This document shows, in pieces, positions 1 to 5,084 of a stretch of 5,084 nt of DNA. The position numbers and the translations under genes were made by a program. Below the pieces are notes generated by a model. That model searched no databases. It was not told the DNA's origin and saw only the letters and a list, made by a program, of their open reading frames with translations. This stretch comes from Thermomicrobiales bacterium (GTDB lineage Bacteria > Chloroflexota > Limnocylindria > Limnocylindrales > CSP1-4): positions 1 through 5,084 of the forward strand of contig SPCO01000131.1 in NCBI GenBank assembly GCA_004525275.1, read 5' to 3'. Numbering within the stretch: position 1 is the stretch's first letter; each line of letters begins with the position of its first letter.

Positions 1-16
1 CTGTCCGGCCGGACAG
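1..16. repeat. Perfect 16-bp GC-rich palindrome inside the ATPase gene
   Basis: The first eight bases, CTGTCCGG, are exactly the reverse complement of the next eight, CCGGACAG. The site is at the window edge but within the open ATPase frame, so it also encodes protein. It has no loop and no following T-run, so it is not a terminator. It may be chance in GC-rich coding DNA. Confidence 0.5.
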
Positions 17-1379
17 TGGTCGGATCATCGTCGGTGGGCGAGAACGACTCGCGCACTCCCCGGCGGAGGCTCGCCGCGGCGGCGTCGTCTCCGTCTACCA
101 GGAACCTGCACTCATCCCGGACCTGGACATCCGATCCAATCTGCGCCTGACCCAGACGCCCGAGGCGCCATTCCGCGATTGGCTCGCCGAACTCGGGATC
201 GACGATCTCCGCTTGTCGGAGCTGGCTCGAGACCTGCCCCTGGCTACCCTCAGGATCATCGACCTCGCGCGATCGCTGGCCATCGAGCCTGACCTGCTGC
301 TGCTCGATGAAATGACAGCCGCGTTGCCCGCCAACCTGACCGAGCGCGTCCTGGCCGTGGTCGACGGCCATCGCGGCGCAGATAGGTCGGTCATCTTCAT
401 CTCGCATCGGATGATCGAGATCGCCGCCGTGTGCGATCGGGCGACCGTGCTCCGCGAAGGGGAGACGGTGGGCGTTGTGGATATGACCGACGGAGCCGAG
501 GAACAGATCGTCGAGCTCATGCTCGGTGAGATCGCTCAGGCTCTGCCTGCTCGAGCAACCCCGGCGCCGGAGGGTGATGCCCGGCCGATCGATGCGACAC
601 CACGCCTCAGCGGGCGCTCGCTTGGCGCTCGCCGTCGCCTCCACGACGTGTCGTTCGACGTATTCCCGGGCGAGGTCCTGGGTGTGGTCGCGCTCGAAGG
701 TCAGGGTCAGGATGAGATGTTCGACATCCTGGCGGGCTCATCGCGACCGACGGGCGGTGAACTCCTGGTCGACGGTGTCTCGGTCTCCTTCGGTCACCCT
801 GCCGATGCCATCCAGGCTGGTCTTGTCTATGTGCCGGCCGATCGGGCGGAAGCGCTGCTCATGCAACGCAGTGTCCACGAGAACATCGCTCTGCCGTTCT
901 CAGCTCGGATCCGGACCTGGGGGCCGATCAACCTCGCCGATGAACGGCGCAAGGTCAACGAGAGCATCGCGACACTCCAGATCGACACACGTGCCGGTGG
1001 TGAGGTTCGGCAACTATCCGGCGGCAACCAGCAGAAAGTGACGATCGCCCGCTGGGTGGCCGGCGGCGTTCGGACGATGCTCTGCTTTGATCCGACACGC
1101 GGGATCGATATCCGGACCAAGCACCAGATCTACCTGTTGTTGCGTGAACTCGCGGACGCGGGAGCGGCCGTCCTGTTCTACACCTCCGAATTGAAGGAGA
1201 TCCAGCTCGTTTGCGACCGGACCATCGTGATCTTCGGCGGCCGCGTCGTGTCCGAAGTCGATGCCGCAGACGCGGACGAGCGGAACCTGCTGCGCGCGGC
1301 CTACCACTTCGATCCCGGGGAAGCGCTGCCCAAGGCGGCCCTGGCAGGGGCGCCGAGCGAGGCGCCGGTGGACCGATGA
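1..1379 (+). CDS. Sugar ABC transporter ATP-binding protein, tandem-NBD RbsA/MglA type (5' partial)
   Basis: Cytoplasmic ATPase of a carbohydrate (CUT2-type) ABC importer. The frame is open from the first complete codon at base 3, so the true start and the first Walker A lie upstream; a TTG at 213 is only an internal Leu. Of 458 visible residues, the first nucleotide-binding domain (NBD1) shows the Q-loop (VYQEP, Q33), Walker B with catalytic Glu (LLLLDEM, D102-E103) and the H-switch (ISHR, H135), but its signature loop reads LPLAT (78-82) instead of LSxGQ. A linker near 175-205 leads to NBD2, which has a consensus signature (LSGGNQQK, 338-345) and PTRGID, but a P-loop reading LEGQGQDE (231-238) and FDPT (362-365) where LDEPT is usual. 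Family members normally have two NBDs in about 500 residues, so roughly 40-60 residues are missing. The stop overlaps the next start (ATGA). Family assignment is firm; the substrate is unknown. Confidence 0.95.
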   Translation, partial: VRPDSGRIIVGGRERLAHSPAEARRGGVVSVYQEPALIPDLDIRSNLRLTQTPEAPFRDWLAELGIDDLRLSELARDLPLATLRIIDLARSLAIEPDLLLLDEMTAALPANLTERVLAVVDGHRGADRSVIFISHRMIEIAAVCDRATVLREGETVGVVDMTDGAEEQIVELMLGEIAQALPARATPAPEGDARPIDATPRLSGRSLGARRRLHDVSFDVFPGEVLGVVALEGQGQDEMFDILAGSSRPTGGELLVDGVSVSFGHPADAIQAGLVYVPADRAEALLMQRSVHENIALPFSARIRTWGPINLADERRKVNESIATLQIDTRAGGEVRQLSGGNQQKVTIARWVAGGVRTMLCFDPTRGIDIRTKHQIYLLLRELADAGAAVLFYTSELKEIQLVCDRTIVIFGGRVVSEVDAADADERNLLRAAYHFDPGEALPKAALAGAPSEAPVDR

Positions 1380-2380
1380 GCGCCGCGACCAACGCCGTCG
1401 ATCGTTCCCGCGCCAGACCCGTGGACGCGCTTCTGGCGTGGGGCGGTCGCAATGCGTGGGCGGTCGGTCTGCTGGGTTTCCTGGTCGTCCTCCTTGCATT
1501 CACGAAGACGATCCAACCGAGCTATGGGGCGTCCGCGATCCAGGGGCTTGCCATCTCTGTCCTCCCGCTCGTGCTGGCCACCGTGGCCCAAGCGATCGTC
1601 GTCATCTCGGGCGGAATCGACCTGTCGATCGGCTCGATCATGGCGCTCACGAGCGTGGTCGCTGCGTCGCAGATGAAGGGTCAGGGCGAAGAGTTCGGCG
1701 TCGCGGTCGTGTTGGCCGTGCTGCTCCTCGGCATCCTGATCGGTGCGATCAATGGCAGTCTTGTCGTCCTGACCCGTGTCCCCGACATCGTCGTGACGCT
1801 GGCGATGTCGTTCGTGTGGGCCGGGTGCGCTCTGCTCGTGCTCAAGTCGCCAGGAGGCGGTTCTTCCGACTGGCTGAAGGAGCTGATCAAGGGGCCTCTG
1901 GTCAGCGAATGGGTTCCGAGAGCGGCCGTCGTGCTGATCATCGTCGTTGCGCTGGTCTGGATCCCTCTGCGGCGCGTGAGGCTCGGTCTGTCGATCTACG
2001 CGATCGGAAGCGACCGGCTCGCGGCCTTCAGGAGCGGCGTGTCGGTAGGCCGGACGAAGGTGATCGCGTACGCCCTGATGGGTCTATTCGCCGCGCTCGG
2101 CGGCATCTCCTTGACCGCGAGCACGGGGATCGGGACGCCGGTCCCGGGCCCGTACACGCTCCTTAGCGTGGCTGCCGTGGTCCTTGGTGGGGTCAGCCTG
2201 GCCGGTGGGCGTGGCGGGGTCTTCGGACCGATCGTGGCCGTCGTGATCCTACAGCTGATCCGGACCGACATGACGTTCCTCAGCGTCGACCCCAATCTCG
2301 CGGTGGTCGCGCAGGGTCTCATCCTGATCGGCGTGGTCATGGTCGGAAGCCTCATCCAACTGCGACGGAGCCGAACTTGA
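1376..2380 (+). CDS. Sugar ABC transporter permease 1 (RbsC-like, BPD_transp_2 family)
   Basis: Integral inner-membrane subunit of the same importer, 334 residues, the usual length for RbsC-type permeases. After a polar N-terminus (1-25) come repeated hydrophobic segments, the first about 28-43, then about 55-77, 107-130, 136-156 and 183-197, with more in the C-terminal half. Family hallmarks are SGGIDLSIG (78-86), the cytoplasmic loop YAIGSDRLAAFRSG (208-221) expected to contact the ATPase, and LGGVSLAGGRGG (270-281). The ATG at 1376 is chosen because it overlaps the ATPase stop as ATGA and leads into a typical permease N-terminus. The open frame extends back to 1211, but that part lies in the ATPase gene and encodes Arg-rich, unpermease-like sequence. 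The ribosome site is weak (GGTGG, 1367-1371, only 4 bases from the ATG), so translational coupling to the ATPase is likely. The transported sugar cannot be read from the sequence. Confidence 0.95.
   Translation: MSAATNAVDRSRARPVDALLAWGGRNAWAVGLLGFLVVLLAFTKTIQPSYGASAIQGLAISVLPLVLATVAQAIVVISGGIDLSIGSIMALTSVVAASQMKGQGEEFGVAVVLAVLLLGILIGAINGSLVVLTRVPDIVVTLAMSFVWAGCALLVLKSPGGGSSDWLKELIKGPLVSEWVPRAAVVLIIVVALVWIPLRRVRLGLSIYAIGSDRLAAFRSGVSVGRTKVIAYALMGLFAALGGISLTASTGIGTPVPGPYTLLSVAAVVLGGVSLAGGRGGVFGPIVAVVILQLIRTDMTFLSVDPNLAVVAQGLILIGVVMVGSLIQLRRSRT
2367..2370 (+). promoter_or_regulatory. Ribosome binding site supporting the TTG start of permease 2
   Basis: GGAG lies 6 bases upstream of the TTG at 2377, inside the end of the permease 1 gene. 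It is the clearest Shine-Dalgarno match at any internal gene junction in this window. Together with the TTGA stop/start overlap, it favours the rare TTG over the downstream GTG at 2389. Confidence 0.6.
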
Positions 2381-3375
2381 GCGGGGCCGTGGACAGCCAG
2401 AGCACGCGGAGCCCGTGGCTGACGTGGCGCGGTTTGAAGGTTCTGTTCCGCGACCGACCGATCATCCCGCTCCTGGTCCTGCTCGGCATCCTGGTCCTCC
2501 CGTCGGAGCTAGCGCGACCCGGGATCGTGAGCGCCGACTGGGCCAGCGTCATGATCCGCGCAGCAGTGCCGCTGGCGATCCTGGCTGGGTGCCAGACCTT
2601 GACGATGCTGACCGGAGGGATCGACCTCTCAGTCGGGGCAGTCGCCTCGATGGCCGGTTTCCTGGTCGCGACACTCGTGGGCGGCCAGGGGCTGGTCGTC
2701 GCGATCGCCGTGGCGTTGGCCGCTGCGGCGCTCACGGGGTTAGTGACCGGCATCGGAGTCGGCGTGTTTCGTGTCCATCCGCTGATCATGACCCTGGGCA
2801 TGGGGCTCGTCGTCCTCGGCCTGGCCAACGTCTGGCAGCTGCAGATGGTCCAGACCGGGTCCGGCGTCGCGCCGGAGCTGCGGACGCTTGGTTCGGATCG
2901 GATGTACGGGATCCTGCCGTACAGTCTGCTCCTCTACGTGCCGGTGGTCGTCGTGATCCTGCTGGGCCTTCGCCGGTTCGGTTACGGTCGACTGCTCTAC
3001 GCGATCGGTGACAACCCGATCGCCGCCCGATTGTCGGGCACGCGGGGTTGGCAAGTCCTCGTCGCCCTGTACATCATCTCGGCCGTCCTGGCCGCGATCG
3101 CCGGGTTCCTCATCTCAGGCCTGACCAACGTGGCGAGCGTCACGCTGGCCGACTCACTCGTTCTACCGTCGGTGGCGGCCGCGGTGATCGGGGGGACGTC
3201 GATCCTGGGCGGCCGAGGTGGATACGGTGGGACGATCATCGGTGCGCTCATCCTGACCATCACGAGCTCCCTGCTGACATCGCTCGGGTTGCCCGAGGCG
3301 GTTCGCCAGATACTGTTCGGGTCGATCATCGTCTTCGTGGCGGCGGCCTATACCCGGGTCACCAGCGACGCCTGA
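2377..3375 (+). CDS. Sugar ABC transporter permease 2 (RbsC-like, BPD_transp_2 family)
   Basis: Second membrane subunit, 332 residues, clearly a paralogue of the preceding permease rather than a duplicate. The shared hallmarks are TGGIDLSVG (79-87), YAIGDNPIAARLSG (208-221) and IGGTSILGGRGG (271-282). The central part differs, with FRVHPLIMTLGMG at 131-143 and a polar stretch about 152-178 between membrane segments. The start is TTG at 2377: it overlaps the previous stop as TTGA and has GGAG at 2367-2370, 6 bases upstream. A GTG at 2389 is a possible alternative. Importers with two distinct RbsC-type permeases and one tandem ATPase are known, for example E. coli YtfT/YjfF and LsrC/LsrD, so the pair probably forms a heterodimeric channel (inference). 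The stop is followed after 6 bases, in the same frame, by the kinase gene. Confidence 0.95.
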   Translation: MSGAVDSQSTRSPWLTWRGLKVLFRDRPIIPLLVLLGILVLPSELARPGIVSADWASVMIRAAVPLAILAGCQTLTMLTGGIDLSVGAVASMAGFLVATLVGGQGLVVAIAVALAAAALTGLVTGIGVGVFRVHPLIMTLGMGLVVLGLANVWQLQMVQTGSGVAPELRTLGSDRMYGILPYSLLLYVPVVVVILLGLRRFGYGRLLYAIGDNPIAARLSGTRGWQVLVALYIISAVLAAIAGFLISGLTNVASVTLADSLVLPSVAAAVIGGTSILGGRGGYGGTIIGALILTITSSLLTSLGLPEAVRQILFGSIIVFVAAAYTRVTSDA

Positions 3376-3381
3376 TCGATC

Positions 3382-4302
3382 GTGAGCGACCACCCGGCCA
3401 GAAGCCGCCACCTCGGCCTCGACCTTGGCGGGACGAACATCAAGTGGGCCATCGTCGAGCACGACGGACGCGAATGGAACACCCTCGACCGTGACCAGAC
3501 GCACACGCCGGCGGAGGACGGACCAGATGCCGTCGTGAGCCGGCTGACGACGATCGGCGCCGAGGCGATCCGCCGGCAACCGGGCGTTTCGTCGGTCGGC
3601 ATCGGCGTCCCCGGGCTCTACGACCCGGTCGCGGGAACGACCCGCTTCCTGGTCAACGTGCCGGGTGACTGGGCGGGCCGACCCGTCGCGGCTCCGGTCG
3701 GGACGGCACTCGGGATCCCGGCAGCGCTGATCAACGACGCTCGCGCGTTCGGGCTCGCCGAACTCCGGCTGGGTGCCGGACGCGGGGCGCGCTCGATGGT
3801 CGGCCTGACCCTGGGGACTGGTGTCGGCGGCGTCATCGCCATCGACGGCCGGCTGCACTTCGGTCACGACGGGACGGCCGGCGAGATCGGCCACCAGACG
3901 CTCGACCCCGACGGACCACCCTGTGGTTGCGGCAACTACGGCTGCCTGGAGTCATTTGCCCGGGCCGACGCGATCGCGGCGAGGTGCGGGACGACGACCG
4001 TGGAGGCCGCCGTCGATGCGGCCCATGCTGGCGACCCCAAGGCGACGGACGGCCTGGCCGAAGTCGGGCGCTATCTCGGGATCGGGATCGGCAACATGAT
4101 CACGACCATCTCACCGGACCGTGTCGTGATCGGCGGTGGGGTGGCGGCCGCCGGAGACCTGCTGCTCGACCCGATCCGACGTGAGGTCCGGCGTCACGTC
4201 TTCACGACATCGCTGGACGAAGTCAAGATCGTGACCGCAGAGCTCGGGATCTGGGCTGGGGCGATCGGGGCGGCGATCCATGGCGCAGAGGCAGCCGGCT
4301 GA
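3382..4302 (+). CDS. ROK-family sugar kinase (glucokinase-like)
   Basis: Cytoplasmic ATP-dependent sugar kinase, 306 residues, normal for ROK enzymes. Seen in order: the ATP phosphate loop DLGGTNIK (14-21), GIGVPGLYD (73-81), the catalytic-base region INDARAFGLAE (117-127, D119), LGTGVGGVIAIDG (144-156), AGEIGH (166-171) and CGCGNYGCLE (181-190). H171, C181, C183 and C188 form the structural zinc site typical of ROK proteins, and N118, D119, E168, H171 and E190 match expected sugar contacts. There is no N-terminal helix-turn-helix, so it is an enzyme rather than a ROK repressor. The GTG at 3382 is the only ATG, GTG or TTG between the previous in-frame stop and the phosphate loop. It has no obvious ribosome site, so reinitiation after the permease is likely. 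The usual ENDAN reads INDAR here. It probably phosphorylates the imported sugar (inference from context); glucose, allose, an amino sugar or another hexose all remain possible. Confidence 0.93.
   Translation: MSDHPARSRHLGLDLGGTNIKWAIVEHDGREWNTLDRDQTHTPAEDGPDAVVSRLTTIGAEAIRRQPGVSSVGIGVPGLYDPVAGTTRFLVNVPGDWAGRPVAAPVGTALGIPAALINDARAFGLAELRLGAGRGARSMVGLTLGTGVGGVIAIDGRLHFGHDGTAGEIGHQTLDPDGPPCGCGNYGCLESFARADAIAARCGTTTVEAAVDAAHAGDPKATDGLAEVGRYLGIGIGNMITTISPDRVVIGGGVAAAGDLLLDPIRREVRRHVFTTSLDEVKIVTAELGIWAGAIGAAIHGAEAAG
4287..4291 (+). promoter_or_regulatory. Candidate ribosome binding site of the GntR gene
   Basis: AGAGG lies 10 bases before the ATG at 4302, within the last codons of the kinase gene. 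The spacing is somewhat long, but the site supports this start, which also makes the TGATG overlap. Confidence 0.4.
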
Positions 4303-5045
4303 TGGCCGAGTCGAGCTACCGACCCCAGTACCGCCAGATCGAGCAGAACCTGCGCGAGCGAGTGGCGGCGCTGCAGCCGGGAGCGCGCCTGCCGTCCGAT
4401 GCGGAGCTGGCCACCGAATTCGGGGTCAGCCGGATGACGGCCCGGAACGCCATGCAGCGCCTGGCCGAGGATGGTCTGATCGCGCGCGAGCCCGGGCGCG
4501 GCAGCTTCGTCGCCGAACCGTCGGCTTATCGGCGCGCAAACCGTCTCATGACGTTCACCCAGGAGATGCTTCGAGCCGGCCGCGTCCCAAGCTCGCGACT
4601 GCTGACGCGACTCATCCGCCCGTCGTCAGCCAACGAGGCAATGAACCTCGAGATCCCCGAGGGTCAGTCCGTCGTGCAGCTCGATCGGTTGCGACAGGCG
4701 GACGGTCAGCCCATCGCCAAGGAGTCGACCGTCCTGATCGGCGCCTGCGCCGATGCGGTGATGGCCGCTGATCTGGTCGACGGCTCGCTCCATGAAACGC
4801 TGGCCCGGGCCGGGTTCGTGCTCCGTCGAGGGACCGGCACGATCTCGGCGAGCGCGGCTACCACAGAGGACGCTCGACTCCTGGCGACGAGTCCGGGGAA
4901 GCCGCTCCTCGTGGAGCGCCGGATCATCATGGACGGGCGTGGCCGTCGCATCGAGGCGACCGAATCGCGCTATCTGGCCGACCGATATGGCCTCGTCGTG
5001 TCCTTCGACGTCGAGGCACCGGCGGCCCGCGTCTCGGACTCCTAG
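4302..5045 (+). CDS. GntR family transcriptional regulator, HutC subfamily (wHTH + UTRA)
   Basis: DNA-binding regulator, 247 residues, the usual HutC-type length. The N-terminal GntR winged helix-turn-helix covers about 6-72: PQYRQI (8-13), LPSDAELA (30-37), the recognition helix around FGVSRMTARNAM (40-51) and the wing GRGSFV (65-70). Residues about 92-238 fit a UTRA ligand-binding domain, including the late motif DRYGLVVSF. The ATG at 4302 overlaps the kinase stop (TGATG), with AGAGG at 4287-4291 ten bases upstream. Known HutC-type relatives such as NagR and TreR respond to sugar phosphates, so this protein may sense the kinase product (inference). As the last of five co-directional genes it is probably autoregulated. 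No operator can be identified, because the operon promoter lies outside the window. Confidence 0.93.
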   Translation: MAESSYRPQYRQIEQNLRERVAALQPGARLPSDAELATEFGVSRMTARNAMQRLAEDGLIAREPGRGSFVAEPSAYRRANRLMTFTQEMLRAGRVPSSRLLTRLIRPSSANEAMNLEIPEGQSVVQLDRLRQADGQPIAKESTVLIGACADAVMAADLVDGSLHETLARAGFVLRRGTGTISASAATTEDARLLATSPGKPLLVERRIIMDGRGRRIEATESRYLADRYGLVVSFDVEAPAARVSDS

Positions 5046-5084
5046 GCTGAACAGTCCCCGAGTTCCCCGACACCCGGGAGCAAG
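5046..5084 (+). other. Short non-coding end after the GntR gene, with a possible ribosome site for a following gene
   Basis: These 39 bases contain no hairpin followed by a T-run, so no intrinsic terminator is visible. GGGAG at 5076-5080, followed by only CAAG before the edge, would be well placed as a Shine-Dalgarno for a start codon just beyond 5084. An imperfect tandem 9-mer (TCCCCGAGT, TCCCCGACA; 5055-5072) is also present. Both may be chance. Confidence 0.3.

Larger units (their letters stand above)
1..5045 (+). other. Five-gene sugar uptake and phosphorylation operon (ATPase-permease-permease-ROK kinase-GntR)
   Basis: All five genes share one strand. The junctions are a 4-base overlap (1376-1379), a 4-base overlap (2377-2380), a 6-base gap (3376-3381) and a 1-base overlap (4302). 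There is no room for internal promoters or terminators in non-coding DNA. The promoter and the expected sugar-binding protein gene must lie outside the window, probably upstream. Confidence 0.88.

Noticed and set aside
1211..1375. N-terminal extension of permease 1 from ATG 1211
   Set aside because: It overlaps the ATPase by 165 bases and encodes Arg-rich sequence unlike a permease. The ATG at 1376 gives the normal family length and an ATGA overlap.
213..1379. A complete 388-residue ATPase starting at TTG 213
   Set aside because: The frame is open back to base 3 and encodes the Q-loop and other NBD1 sequence upstream, so 213 is an internal Leu of a partial gene.
955..1503. Minus-strand open frame (182 residues) over the ATPase/permease 1 junction
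   Set aside because: Highly Arg/Pro-rich translation with no family resemblance; a shadow of the real genes.
2415..3011. Plus-strand open frame (198 residues) inside permease 2
   Set aside because: Out-of-frame, rich in Arg, Asp and Gly, and fully inside a well-supported membrane protein gene.
3163..3894. Long minus-strand open frame (243 residues) across the permease 2 and kinase genes
   Set aside because: Its product is rich in Arg, Asp and Pro with no recognisable motif. Such antisense frames are expected in GC-rich coding DNA, and the + strand genes are clear.
3382..4302. Naming the kinase glucokinase (glk) or allose kinase (alsK)
   Set aside because: ROK motifs identify the family but not the sugar, and the INDAR variant and lack of catabolic neighbours leave specificity open.
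4280..4771. Plus-strand open frame (163 residues) over the kinase/GntR junction
   Set aside because: Low-complexity Arg/Ala/Pro translation overlapping the clearly recognisable GntR DNA-binding domain in another frame.
5055..5072. Tandem 9-mer repeat after the GntR gene as a regulatory element
   Set aside because: Only two copies matching at 7 of 9 bases in C-rich DNA; not distinguishable from chance.
5073..5078. CCCGGG palindrome as a terminator stem
   Set aside because: Six bases with no loop and no T-run; too short to form a terminator.

Overview
The window is a compact run of five genes, all on the + strand, from a high-GC bacterium (by eye about two thirds G+C, with codons mostly ending in G or C and a mix of ATG, GTG and TTG starts). 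It looks like a monoderm-type lineage such as Actinomycetota or Chloroflexota. That assignment rests on composition and protein flavour only, because no rRNA or other marker gene is present.

Layout: (1) 1-1379, the last 458 residues of a tandem two-domain sugar ABC transporter ATPase (RbsA/MglA type), with its start outside the window; (2) 1376-2380, a first RbsC-type permease; (3) 2377-3375, a second, different RbsC-type permease; (4) 3382-4302, a ROK-family sugar kinase; (5) 4302-5045, a GntR/HutC-family regulator with a UTRA ligand domain. Neighbouring genes overlap by 4 bases (ATGA), overlap by 4 bases (TTGA), are separated by 6 bases, and overlap by 1 base (TGATG). This fits one polycistronic, translationally coupled operon. 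No stretch over 300 bases lacks a gene, and no RNA gene, insertion sequence, CRISPR array or convincing terminator was seen.

How the genes probably work together (inference): a periplasmic or lipid-anchored sugar-binding protein, not in the window and probably encoded upstream, delivers a sugar to the two-permease channel. The ATPase drives import, the ROK kinase phosphorylates the sugar in the cytoplasm, and the GntR/UTRA protein senses a sugar or sugar phosphate and controls the operon. The sugar cannot be named, because no catabolic enzyme lies in the window.

This is a recognisable kind of carbohydrate-uptake operon, and I do not see a wholly new system. The most notable feature is the ATPase. 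The visible departures from consensus in its two halves would all fall in the same composite ATP site, leaving one apparently normal site and one strongly degenerate site. Smaller points are a ROK active-site motif with Arg in place of the usual Asn, a permease and kinase in one frame separated by a single stop, many copies of CGATCG, and a perfect 16-bp palindrome at the left edge.
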